Shown: one piece after another, positions 9,085 to 16,532 of the stretch
How positions within the stretch are numbered: position 1 is the first letter of the stretch
How the letters are laid out: each line of letters starts with the position of its first letter
Made by a program: the position numbers and the translations under genes
Source of the DNA: Pseudoruegeria sp. SK021
GTDB lineage: Bacteria > Pseudomonadota > Alphaproteobacteria > Rhodobacterales > Rhodobacteraceae
Length of the DNA stretch: 64,000 bases
Direction of reading: 5' to 3'
Assembly (NCBI RefSeq): GCF_002119405.1
Contig: NZ_MTBG01000016.1
Location: 1-64,000, forward strand
The notes under the pieces: generated by a model
Told to the model about the DNA's origin: nothing
The model's input: the letters and a program-made list of their open reading frames with translations, nothing else
The model's database searches: none

Positions 9085-9885
9085 ATGTCTGTCCTGATCG
9101 TCATTCCCGCACGTTATGCGTCGACCCGATATCCCGGCAAGCCGCTTGCTATGTTGACCGGCCCGGATGGCATGGCCAAATCCCTGATCCGTCGGTCTTG
9201 GGAGGCGGCGATGACGGTGCAAGGGGCTGATCGGGTGGTCGTGGCCACCGATGATGACCGCATCCGCGCTGAGGCAGAAAGCTTTGGCGCGGAAGTCTGC
9301 ATGACGGCCCTCGAATGCCGCAATGGCACTGAACGCTGTGCTGATGTCTTGAAGCGGCTCGATATCTCGCCAGAAATTGTGGTGAACCTGCAAGGGGATG
9401 CGCCGCTGACGCCGCATTGGTTCATCGAAGAACTGGTGGCGGGGCTGCGGGCCGATCCGGACGCTGATGTCGCAACGCCGGTCTTGCGCTGTGATGGGCG
9501 GGCGTTGTCAGGCTTTCGCGAGGATCGCCTTGCTGGCCGGGTGGGTGGCACGACCGCGATTTTCAGCACCAAGATGCGGGCGCTGTACTTCTCGAAAGAG
9601 GTCATCCCGTATACCGGTCGGGACTACCCTTCGGACAGCACGACGCCGGTGTTCCACCACGTTGGCGTGTATGCCTATCGCCCCTCGGCATTGTCCTATT
9701 ACGGCAGTCTGGAACCGGGCCCCTTGGAAACGCTCGAAGGGCTGGAGCAATTGCGGTTTTTGGAAAACGGCCGTTCGATCCTTTGCGTCGAAGTCGATGG
9801 GCGTGGGCGTCAGTTTTGGGAACTGAACAACCCCGAGGATATTCCGAGGATAGAAACTATGTTGGCCGAAATCGGCACAGGCTGA
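9085..9885 (+). CDS. kdsB: 3-deoxy-manno-octulosonate cytidylyltransferase
   Basis: A 266-residue CMP-Kdo synthetase that activates Kdo with CTP for lipopolysaccharide core synthesis. The N-terminal nucleotide-binding motif IVIPARYASTRYPGKPLAML and the NLQGDAPLTPHWFIEELV block near residue 97 identify the family, with HHVGVYAYRPSALSYY near residue 190. It is 9 bases after cysQ and probably co-transcribed. kdsD, the Kdo-precursor isomerase gene, is in the minus-strand operon about 4.5 kb away, so two Kdo steps are in this window. Confidence 0.95.
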   Translation: MSVLIVIPARYASTRYPGKPLAMLTGPDGMAKSLIRRSWEAAMTVQGADRVVVATDDDRIRAEAESFGAEVCMTALECRNGTERCADVLKRLDISPEIVVNLQGDAPLTPHWFIEELVAGLRADPDADVATPVLRCDGRALSGFREDRLAGRVGGTTAIFSTKMRALYFSKEVIPYTGRDYPSDSTTPVFHHVGVYAYRPSALSYYGSLEPGPLETLEGLEQLRFLENGRSILCVEVDGRGRQFWELNNPEDIPRIETMLAEIGTG

Positions 9886-10084
9886 TCTTTCGGCAATGTG
9901 ACCCCATCACCCATTCGATTTCTCGTGAAAAGCTTCGCGCACAGGCGGCAAACCGCCCAAGCGCGCCCAATATTGCAGATGCCATGCGTGAAATTGACCG
10001 GTGACGAGGGAACTAATGGCTCGACTGTTGCTTGTACTGTAGGGAGGGGTCATCATGTCTTCAATAATAGTTTACTGTAACTGA
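9886..10084 (+). promoter_or_regulatory. kdsB-galU intergenic leader with two tiny ORFs
   Basis: About 200 bases. A small hairpin (GGCGG-caaa-CCGCC, 9944-9957) could end kdsB transcription but lacks a T run. Two very short ORFs follow, each with a good ribosome binding site: 10016-10042 (eight codons, MARLLLVL, after GAGGGA) and 10055-10084 (nine codons, MSSIIVYCN, after GGGAGGGG). The second stop is immediately followed by the first galU ATG. They may be leader peptides that couple translation into galU. Confidence 0.4.
10055..10084 (+). CDS. Candidate 9-residue leader peptide upstream of galU
   Basis: ATG at 10055 follows a strong GGGAGGGG at 10042-10049 and encodes MSSIIVYCN before TGA at 10082-10084. 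That TGA is directly followed by an in-frame-compatible ATG for galU at 10085, a TGAATG arrangement suited to termination-reinitiation. No known leader peptide is recognised. The evidence is only the site and the spacing. Confidence 0.35.
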   Translation: MSSIIVYCN

Positions 10085-10990
10085 ATGGGTGTGTTCATGA
10101 AACGCAAGGTAACAAAGGCCGTTTTTCCTGTCGCAGGGCTGGGAACGCGGTTCCTGCCTGCGACGAAGTCGATTCCAAAAGAAATTATGACATTGGTCGA
10201 TCAGCCGTTAATCCAATATGCGATTGATGAAGCGCGCGACGCTGGAATCGAAGAGTTTATCTTTGTTACCTCGCGCGGAAAGTCTGCGCTTGAAGATTAT
10301 TTCGACGCGGCACCGCAGTTGGAAGAAACGCTGCAGCGCAAGGGCAAGACCAAGTTGCTGGACGCGTTGAAGCGAACCGATATGCAAAGCGGCGCCATCG
10401 CCTATGTCCGTCAGCGCGAAGCGCTGGGTCTGGGCCATGCGGTCTGGTGTGCGCGCCGTCTGATCGGCGACGAACCTTTTGCTGTGGTTTTGCCGGATGA
10501 CGTCATTGCCGGCGAAAAGCCCTGCCTTCAGCAGATGGCAGAAGCCTATGAGGAAACCGGCGGCTGCATGGTTGCGTCCATGGAAGTCCCTCAGCACATG
10601 ATCTCGTCCTACGGCGTTCTTGACGTCAAAGAGGATCATGGCTCAATCGTGTCTGTGAAAGGCATGGTGGAAAAGCCGGATGCCGACAAAGCGCCGTCGA
10701 ACCTTGCGGTGATCGGGCGTTACATCCTGACGCCAAGCGTTCTTGATAATTTGAACAAGATGAAGACCGGTGCGGGTGGCGAGATTCAGTTGACGGATGC
10801 GATTGCCGACCAGATCGACACCGAAGAAGGCGTCTATGGCTTCCGGTTCCGTGGTCAGCGGTTCGATTGCGGCTCAAAGTCGGGCTATTTGCAGGCAACC
10901 GTGGCGTTCGGTCTTGCCCGCGAGGAATTGAGCGAAGAGTTCTCGATGTTCCTGCGGGAGTATCTTGGTATGCAGAACGCTGCGCAATAA
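10085..10990 (+). CDS. galU: UTP-glucose-1-phosphate uridylyltransferase
   Basis: A 301-residue GalU-type nucleotidyltransferase making UDP-glucose for surface polysaccharides and membrane-derived glucans. Motifs: AVFPVAGLGTRFLPATKSIP near residue 13 (nucleotide binding), KEIMTLVDQPLIQYAIDEA, VVLPDDVI near residue 135, and GMVEKPDADKAPSNLAVIGR near residue 193. Two starts are possible: 10085, immediately after the stop of a tiny upstream ORF, or 10097 (MKRKVTKAVF), which matches the usual family length. Neither has its own strong ribosome binding site, so I give the coupled one. A GC hairpin lies 13 bases after the stop. Confidence 0.95.
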   Translation: MGVFMKRKVTKAVFPVAGLGTRFLPATKSIPKEIMTLVDQPLIQYAIDEARDAGIEEFIFVTSRGKSALEDYFDAAPQLEETLQRKGKTKLLDALKRTDMQSGAIAYVRQREALGLGHAVWCARRLIGDEPFAVVLPDDVIAGEKPCLQQMAEAYEETGGCMVASMEVPQHMISSYGVLDVKEDHGSIVSVKGMVEKPDADKAPSNLAVIGRYILTPSVLDNLNKMKTGAGGEIQLTDAIADQIDTEEGVYGFRFRGQRFDCGSKSGYLQATVAFGLAREELSEEFSMFLREYLGMQNAAQ

Positions 10991-11002
10991 CGGCGTCAGG
11001 CA

Positions 11003-11027
11003 GCCCCCGCGCTGATGCGTCGGGGGC
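11003..11027 (+). terminator. Hairpin after galU
   Basis: GCCCCCG and CGGGGGC form a perfect 7-base stem around an 11-base loop, 13 bases after the galU stop. There is no T run after it, so it may be a 3'-end stabiliser or a weak or Rho-assisted terminator. Confidence 0.45.
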
Positions 11028-11088
11028 ACCAAAATAACGGATGATGCCAGCTCGTAAAGCTCCATGTCACACGGTCAATGAAGGTCGC

Positions 11089-11553
11089 TCAGGCGGCCTT
11101 TATTGCTTGTTCGCCCGTCAGGATGGCATGAAGGATGGCGGCGTCGTCGTTGGACCGCAATTTGCGGCGCACGTCTTCGTCGCGCAACGCCCGCGCCACC
11201 AGCGCAAGGGCCCGCAGATGCGCAACGCCGCTGTCCTCTGGTGCAAACAAAGCAAAGATCAGATCGACCGGTTGCCGGTCCACGGCTTCGAACGGCAAGG
11301 GACGTTCGAGGCGCATGAATACGCCAACAACCCGGTCCAAGCTGTCGATACGGGCATGGGGCAGGGCAACACCATCCCCAACGCCCGTAGGGCCGATGCT
11401 CTCCCGATCTTGCAGTGCGTCGACCGCATCATCGACAGAAATCCCGTAGCAGCTTGATGCGATCTCACTCAGATCTCGCATCAGGCGTTTTTTACTCGTG
11501 ATACTGCCAACAAGTTTCACGGCCTCTGGTTTCAGAAGAGATCCAAGGTTCAT
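11089..11553 (-). CDS. ptsN: PTS IIA-like nitrogen-regulatory protein PtsN (EIIA-Ntr)
   Basis: A 154-residue EIIA-Ntr protein, the end acceptor of the regulatory nitrogen phosphotransferase chain that tunes potassium transport and nitrogen or envelope stress responses. The phosphorylatable histidine is in GDGVALPHARIDSLD near residue 68. The domain starts at about residue 10 and fills the protein. It is the last gene of the kdsD-lptC-lptA-lptB-hpf-ptsN group and lies 41 bases after hpf. Size is normal. Confidence 0.93.
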   Translation of the reverse strand: MNLGSLLKPEAVKLVGSITSKKRLMRDLSEIASSCYGISVDDAVDALQDRESIGPTGVGDGVALPHARIDSLDRVVGVFMRLERPLPFEAVDRQPVDLIFALFAPEDSGVAHLRALALVARALRDEDVRRKLRSNDDAAILHAILTGEQAIKAA

Positions 11554-11594
11554 CCGGTTTGTCTTTCCTGAAGTTCCCAGTATCTCGGCCTAGA

Positions 11595-12164
11595 CTAGAT
11601 GCTGGGGTCAATCCACCCGATATTGCCGTCATCACGACGATACACGACGCTTAATCCATCGGTTTTTTCGTTGCGAAACACCAATACCGAGGCTTCTGCC
11701 AATTCCATTTGCATTACGGCTTCGCCAACAGAAATTGACGGAATCTTTGTTTCCATTTCAGCTACGATTACAGGTTGGAGCGTATCCGGCTCATTTTCGC
11801 CATCGTAGTCTCCCGCGGCGATCACATACGTGGAACCGCCGGAAGCTTCAACCGGTTGTGCGCGTTCCTTGTGGTGATCCTTCAGTCGGCGCTTGTACCG
11901 GCGCAGCTGCTTTTCCAGTTTTTCGCTGCATTGATCGAATGCGGCGTAAATCTCGAACGCGCGGGCCTTGGCCTGGGCCGTCAGGCCTGTGGATAAATGG
12001 ACCGTGGCTTCACATTGATATTCCTGCGCTTGCTTCGAAAATACAATCATCGCGTCGGTGGGGCGTTCGGCGTATTTTTCGACAATACCGTTAACGGCAT
12101 CTTTCACATAAGTCTGAAGGGCTTCACCGATATCAATCTGACGTCCACTGATCTGGTAGCGCAT
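11595..12164 (-). CDS. hpf: Ribosome hibernation-promoting factor, long form
   Basis: A 189-residue long-type HPF that binds the 30S decoding region and dimerises 70S ribosomes in starvation. The N-terminal S30AE domain starts MRYQISGRQIDIGEALQTYV and continues to about residue 100. The C-terminal dimerisation domain is about residues 130-189, with SVGEAVMQMELAEASVLVFR and VVYRRDDGNIGWIDPS. I place the start at 12162-12164 because GGAGGT precedes it and the family begins there; the frame's 38-codon extension is not conserved-looking. ptsN follows. Confidence 0.93.
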   Translation of the reverse strand: MRYQISGRQIDIGEALQTYVKDAVNGIVEKYAERPTDAMIVFSKQAQEYQCEATVHLSTGLTAQAKARAFEIYAAFDQCSEKLEKQLRRYKRRLKDHHKERAQPVEASGGSTYVIAAGDYDGENEPDTLQPVIVAEMETKIPSISVGEAVMQMELAEASVLVFRNEKTDGLSVVYRRDDGNIGWIDPSI

Positions 12165-12518
12165 GTTACCTCCGTCGTTTGTTATGACCACGTCCGCCAA
12201 GGCAAATTGCCCTGCCGGGGTTGCGGTCCGGGAATGCGTTATGTGCGGGACGACTGTGGCGCGCGTGCTGTGCGCCACTGCCAGTCGTCTTGGCAGTCTG
12301 AAGGTTTTCTCGGGATGATCAATTCCGGGTGCATGACTCCATTTGGGGCCAGTTCAGGGGGCGATGTCAACTGTCGCCGGTGGAAATGTTTTTCGGCCGC
12401 CGAGACACGTTTCGCCGGGCCAGACCGCGGGCGTGATGTTGCCGAGAGTTCCCGGACCCTACGGTTATAATTGGAAGAAATCAGGTCGGACGGTCGCGCA
12501 GGAATCTGCGCACCGATC
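12165..12518. other. 354-base gap between lptB and hpf
   Basis: No gene is supported here. In many proteobacteria rpoN lies between lptB and hpf; this gap contains no remnant of it that I can recognise. A TTATAAT-like segment at 12465-12471 could belong to a promoter, but I could not pair it with a convincing -35 on either strand. hpf therefore probably has its own promoter somewhere in this gap. Confidence 0.4.
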
Positions 12519-13283
12519 TCAGCTGATCGAAAAGCTTTGGCCGAGATAGACCTTCCGGACGTTTTCGTTGCGAATGACTTCATCGGTCGTCCCGCTCATC
12601 AAAACCTTGCCACTATGTAATATATAGGCGCGATCGACGATTTCGAGGGTCTCACGGACGTTGTGATCGGTAATCAACACGCCGATGCCGCGGGTTTTAA
12701 GATCTGAGACAAGGTTGCGGATGTCGCCCACTGCAATGGGGTCGACCCCGGCGAAGGGCTCGTCCATGAGGATATATCTGGGATTAGCCGCCAGACAGCG
12801 CGCGATTTCGACCCGGCGTCGCTCGCCGCCCGACAGGGACAATGCCCGGGCGCGGCGCAGGTGGCCAATTGAGAATTCACTCAACAATTCTTCCAGCCGT
12901 TCGCGCCGCGAGGTCGGGTCGGGCACCGCAATTTCCAGAATGGCCAGAATATTGTCTTCGACATTCAGGCCACGGAAAATGCTGACTTCTTGCGGAAGAT
13001 AGCCGATCCCCAGTTTTGCACGGCGATACATCGGCAGTAAGGTCACGTCGCGACCATCGATCAACACCTGCCCACCATCGGCGGTGACCAAGCCCGCGAT
13101 GGAGTAAAAACAGGTGGTTTTTCCCGACCCATTGGGGCCGAGCAGGGCCACGACTTCGCCCCGGTGCAAGTCGAGTGACACGTCCTGAATAACCGCGCGC
13201 TTACGGTAATTTTTGCGCAGGCCGATGACCTGCAGGCCAGAGGAGCCTTCGGTCACGGTCAGGTCTGGGTTCTGATCTTGCAT
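12519..13283 (-). CDS. lptB: Lipopolysaccharide export ATPase LptB
   Basis: A 254-residue cytoplasmic ABC ATPase powering LptFG-driven extraction of LPS from the inner membrane. Walker A is GPNGSGKTT near residue 50, the signature LSGGERRRVEIARCL is near residue 150, and Walker B is YILMDEPFAGVDPI near residue 172. The H-loop is in LITDHNVRET. It directly follows lptA with no gap, in the conserved lptC-lptA-lptB order. Confidence 0.95.
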   Translation of the reverse strand: MQDQNPDLTVTEGSSGLQVIGLRKNYRKRAVIQDVSLDLHRGEVVALLGPNGSGKTTCFYSIAGLVTADGGQVLIDGRDVTLLPMYRRAKLGIGYLPQEVSIFRGLNVEDNILAILEIAVPDPTSRRERLEELLSEFSIGHLRRARALSLSGGERRRVEIARCLAANPRYILMDEPFAGVDPIAVGDIRNLVSDLKTRGIGVLITDHNVRETLEIVDRAYILHSGKVLMSGTTDEVIRNENVRKVYLGQSFSIS

Positions 13284-13793
13284 CTATTCTGTCCCGCCGG
13301 TCTGAAGCAATGTCCGAACACGCCCATCGACTTGGCCGGTGCCGGTCACCAGATCGACGATCAGCCGCTCTCCGGCAAGGGTGTTGACGCCTTGGGTCAG
13401 CAGGACGTTGCCAGACATCACGACCTCGTTCCGGGCGGGGGTATAGACCGCCTTATCGGCTTCGGCAGCTTCGGAGGGGGTCACCATGACAACGTCACCG
13501 GTCGCTGCAATCGTGTCGACATCCGTGCCAAGGCTGCCATCCGGCAGGGTCAGATAGGTCACGACGATCTGTTGTGCGGTCAGTTTCATTTCGCCTTGGG
13601 TCACGACGACATTGCCGGAAAAGATGGCGGTTCCCTCGGATTGGGCAAGGTCAAGCTTATCTGCGGCGACCTCGACCGGTGCGTCGGGATCGGATTTGAA
13701 GCCGCCCAATGCGACGCCGGTCTGCTGCGCCGACGCTGACACGGCCATCCCAAGCAGCGCCAGAGCAAAAACTGGTCCGGATAGCCGTTTCAT
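13284..13793 (-). CDS. lptA: Periplasmic LPS transport protein LptA
   Basis: A 169-residue OstA-type beta-jellyroll protein that forms the periplasmic bridge carrying LPS to the outer membrane. It has a signal peptide (SGPVFALALLGMAVSASAQ) and then the OstA domain from about residue 38 (APVEVAADKLDLAQSEGTAI). Repeating strand motifs follow: FSGNVVVTQGEM and MSGNVLLTQGVNTLAGERL. It lies between lptC and lptB with 4 and 0 bases of spacing. Confidence 0.92.
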   Translation of the reverse strand: MKRLSGPVFALALLGMAVSASAQQTGVALGGFKSDPDAPVEVAADKLDLAQSEGTAIFSGNVVVTQGEMKLTAQQIVVTYLTLPDGSLGTDVDTIAATGDVVMVTPSEAAEADKAVYTPARNEVVMSGNVLLTQGVNTLAGERLIVDLVTGTGQVDGRVRTLLQTGGTE

Positions 13794-13797
13794 AAAC

Positions 13798-14415
13798 TCA
13801 CTCCTTCGCCGTCTGGGGACGATATATCAGGTGTACGCCGCCCGTGAAGACCAGACGCGCGTCCGTGCCGGTTTCAGGGGAATTGGTGGCCTCCATTCGG
13901 TTCGCCGTCAGCGTGCCAAGGGGCCCGTCAGCAGTGACCGGAGAGAGTGTTTCCAGAAATGTCAGGTCCGTCGTGATCGACACCGCGTCGGTCGTGATTG
14001 TATAGCCCGACGAGGTTTCGATCTGGACGTTGTCGGACATTGTGGTCCGCATGGCGGTTTCGTCGATCATGCCGTTATCGGATCGGATATCATAGACCAG
14101 CCCGTCTGGCGTGACCAATTGCGCCGCCAGATTGGTCGCTCGGGTCAGCTTAACAACATCACGGTCCGGGCGCACCATATCTGCGGTCAGGCGGACCTTG
14201 GTGCCTTTGTCGGTCACCGTATGGTAGGTAGCACCGCCAAGTTGTTGTTCTGACGCCAAATCCTGCAATGTACTATCGGAAACGCGGATCGGTTCCCCTT
14301 GTGGCGTCGGTTCCGACACAAGAAACAAGGTTGCCAGAATGGCAAGCGCCATAAGCGGCAAGATCACTTTGACTGCGTTCACAGCCCGGGAATAGGTATT
14401 GTCGTATTTGGCCAC
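13798..14415 (-). CDS. lptC: LPS export protein LptC
   Basis: A 205-residue inner-membrane-anchored protein that passes LPS from LptB2FG to LptA. One N-terminal membrane anchor is visible (VILPLMALAILATLFLVSEP, about residues 18-37). A periplasmic jellyroll (DUF1239-like) domain follows. Sequence conservation is low in this family, so position between kdsD and lptA carries much of the weight. It ends 4 bases before lptA and starts 3 bases after kdsD. Confidence 0.88.
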   Translation of the reverse strand: MAKYDNTYSRAVNAVKVILPLMALAILATLFLVSEPTPQGEPIRVSDSTLQDLASEQQLGGATYHTVTDKGTKVRLTADMVRPDRDVVKLTRATNLAAQLVTPDGLVYDIRSDNGMIDETAMRTTMSDNVQIETSSGYTITTDAVSITTDLTFLETLSPVTADGPLGTLTANRMEATNSPETGTDARLVFTGGVHLIYRPQTAKE

Positions 14416-14418
14416 GCC

Positions 14419-15387
14419 CTAGACGACGCCTGCGCGCAGGCAGTCATGGATGTTCAGGATGCCGACAGCCGGGCTGGTGCCGTCATGGGGTACGACGAAC
14501 AAACAGGTGATCTTGCGAGTTTCCATCACGGCGACGGCTTCTTCGGACAAGGCGTCGGGGGCGATGGTTGTCGGGTTCGCAGTCATGACTTCAGCGGCGT
14601 TGCGGTCCAACAGCTTGTCCATATGGCGCCGCAAATCCCCGTCGGTGATGATGCCGCGCAGATTGCCGTTCGGGCCCGTCACACCGACCACACCAAAGCC
14701 CTTCTGGCTCATGGTCACCAAAACGTCGCTCATTGGCGCGTCCAGTGGGACCAAGGGCAACTCATCGCCGCGATGCATCAGGTCCGACACTTTGGACAGC
14801 CGGGCACCCAGCTTGCCGCCGGGGTGAAACTGCCGAAAATCTTGCGGGGTGAACTTGCGATAGTCCATCAGGGCCACCGCCAGCGCATCGCCGAGTGCCA
14901 AGGTCATGGTCGTGGATGTGGTCGGAACCACGCCGGTGCCGCACGCTTCGGGCTGTGCAGGCAAGACCAAGGCGATATCAGCTTGGCGCAGCAAGGTGCT
15001 GTCAATGCGGCTGGCAACGCCGATCAACGGGATCCCGAACCGCCGGGTATAGGCGATCATGTCTGCCAATTCAGGGGTCTCGCCCGAGTTCGACAGCATC
15101 ATCACCACATCGCCCGATGACAGCATCCCCAGATCACCGTGGCTGGCTTCGGCGGGATGGACAAAGTGGGCAGAGGTGCCCGTCGAGGCGAAAGTGGCCG
15201 CAATTTTGCGGGCGATGTGGCCTGATTTTCCCATCCCCGACAGGATAACCCGCCCTTTGGTCTCAAGGATCAGACGCACGGCTGCCGCGAAGCGTTCATC
15301 CAGCGATTGGGCGAGGGCGTCCAATGCGGTTGCTTCGGTGGTGATGACACGCCGTCCAGCGGCGAGGAAATTTTCTGAATCGGTCAT
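14419..15387 (-). CDS. kdsD: D-arabinose-5-phosphate isomerase (KdsD/KpsF type)
   Basis: A 322-residue isomerase interconverting ribulose-5-P and arabinose-5-P, the first step to Kdo. The N-terminal SIS domain has ILSGMGKSGHIARKIAATFA near residue 48 and HPAEASHGDLGML near residue 75. Two CBS domains follow from about residue 205 (LMHRGDELPLVPLDAPMSDV, then VMTANPTTIAPDALSEEAVA). I chose the ATG at 15385-15387 because it overlaps the upstream rnd stop (ATGA), which indicates coupling. An in-frame ATG ten codons earlier lies inside rnd. Confidence 0.94.
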   Translation of the reverse strand: MTDSENFLAAGRRVITTEATALDALAQSLDERFAAAVRLILETKGRVILSGMGKSGHIARKIAATFASTGTSAHFVHPAEASHGDLGMLSSGDVVMMLSNSGETPELADMIAYTRRFGIPLIGVASRIDSTLLRQADIALVLPAQPEACGTGVVPTTSTTMTLALGDALAVALMDYRKFTPQDFRQFHPGGKLGARLSKVSDLMHRGDELPLVPLDAPMSDVLVTMSQKGFGVVGVTGPNGNLRGIITDGDLRRHMDKLLDRNAAEVMTANPTTIAPDALSEEAVAVMETRKITCLFVVPHDGTSPAVGILNIHDCLRAGVV

Positions 15388-16028
15388 GTGTGAGCGAATA
15401 TATCCGTTTCGGGCCATCCCTGAAGATCCAGCAGGGCGCGAGTGGGCAGGAAGTCAAAACAGGCAGTGGCCAGTTTGACCCGATCTTCACGACGCAAATG
15501 TTCGTCCAGCTTGCGCTTGAGATCGTGCAGGTGCAACACGTCAGACGCCGCATAATCAAGCTGCGCATCGGTCAGCTTTTCGGCCCCCCAATCACTGCTT
15601 TGCTGCTGCTTGGACACGTCGACCGACAGCATCTGATGCAACAACACCTTCAAGCCATGGCGATCCGTATAAGTGCGCACCAGTTTTGACGCGATCTTGG
15701 TGCAATAAACCGGCGCTGCCAAGGCCCCAAACGCGTGATACATAACGGCAATATCGAAGCGACCGTAGTGGAACAGTTTCAGCACCGTTGGATCCCGCAA
15801 AAGCCGGCATAAGTTCGGGGCTTCGGTCTGCCCGCGGGTGACCTGAACCATATGGGCGTTGCCGTCGCCACCGGACAATTGTACGACGCACAGCCGATCC
15901 CGGTGTGGGTTCAAGCCCATCGTTTCGCAATCGATCGCCACGATTGGCCCCAAGTCCAGGCCATCCGGCAGATCGTTTTGGTAGAGGTGGTTCGCCAAGA
16001 GGTGTTCCTTCGTCTGGGGATTGCCCAT
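15384..16028 (-). CDS. Ribonuclease D-like 3'-5' exonuclease
   Basis: A 214-residue DEDD-superfamily exonuclease. Exo I is in IVAIDCETMGLNPHRDRLCV near residue 30. Exo II is in LKLFHYGRFDIAVM near residue 85. Exo III (DEDDy) is in AQLDYAASDVLHLHDL near residue 160. It lacks the HRDC domains of classical RNase D, a short form common in alphaproteobacteria. It leads into kdsD with a 4-base overlap, though the functional link to LPS genes is not obvious. It probably acts in RNA 3'-end trimming. Confidence 0.88.
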   Translation of the reverse strand: MGNPQTKEHLLANHLYQNDLPDGLDLGPIVAIDCETMGLNPHRDRLCVVQLSGGDGNAHMVQVTRGQTEAPNLCRLLRDPTVLKLFHYGRFDIAVMYHAFGALAAPVYCTKIASKLVRTYTDRHGLKVLLHQMLSVDVSKQQQSSDWGAEKLTDAQLDYAASDVLHLHDLKRKLDEHLRREDRVKLATACFDFLPTRALLDLQGWPETDIFAHT

Positions 16029-16197
16029 CTGCCGCCGTCGGCGACTGTCTACAGGGCGCTAAGGCCCGGATGCAACGCTTACCTCATGCGCTGAGGCGCT
16101 GACCTGATGGGCTGGGTGCGCCTTCAGTCAAAATTAACCGTTTCTGGCCGATAACAAGCAATCGTCGCTTTCTCCGCTGTAACAAAGAGGCAAGGCC

Positions 16198-16443
16198 ATG
16201 CAGACGCAAATCTCGAAGCCGGGCAGTCACTTTTTGACGGGCAAATTGCCTATCGGCTATTTTCTGACCGGAAAAGAGGAAGACAATCTTAAGTGCCTTT
16301 TCGACGCGCCCGAGTTGTTGCGCCAAGCCGCTGGTCCGCCGCGGTCGCGGAAGCGGCAATTCGCGATTCGCCCCTTGATCGTTATGGGACTTGTGATGTT
16401 GGGCGTTCTTGCCGGAATCTGGCATGGGATCGACGGAATCTGA
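16198..16443 (+). CDS. Small protein with C-terminal membrane segment
   Basis: An 81-residue protein starting after an AGAGG-type site nine bases upstream. The N-terminal part is polar (MQTQISKPGSHFLTGKLPIG). A basic stretch RSRKRQFAIR precedes a single hydrophobic helix (PLIVMGLVMLGVLAGIW) at about residues 58-75. It reads as a small tail-anchored inner-membrane protein. I recognise no family. Codon use is compatible with coding, and two hairpins follow its stop. It could still be non-coding. Confidence 0.45.
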   Translation: MQTQISKPGSHFLTGKLPIGYFLTGKEEDNLKCLFDAPELLRQAAGPPRSRKRQFAIRPLIVMGLVMLGVLAGIWHGIDGI

Positions 16444-16458
16444 CCCGCCGTGGCTGAC

Positions 16459-16481
16459 GCGCCCCAAGCAAGTGGGGGCGC
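16459..16481 (+). terminator. GC hairpin after the small membrane protein gene
   Basis: GCGCCCC-aagcaagtg-GGGGCGC, a perfect 7-base stem 15 bases after the stop at 16443. No T run follows. Confidence 0.4.
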
Positions 16482-16495
16482 ATCCTTGGTGCGGT

Positions 16496-16521
16496 CCCGG
16501 CCGAAGGCTGCTTCGGCCGGG
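16496..16521. terminator. Strong hairpin between convergent genes
   Basis: CCCGGCCGAAG and CTTCGGCCGGG form a perfect 11-base stem around a four-base loop, 12 bases beyond the nemA-like gene's stop. It lies between two converging genes and can fold on either transcript. It probably acts as a shared 3'-end structure, though neither side has a clear T run. Confidence 0.5.
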
Positions 16522-16532
16522 GGGCACTTACA

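Noticed and set aside
8152-9417. A 421-codon minus-strand frame opposite cysQ and kdsB
   Set aside because: It is antisense to two well-supported enzyme genes that span it, with histidine-rich composition typical of such shadows.
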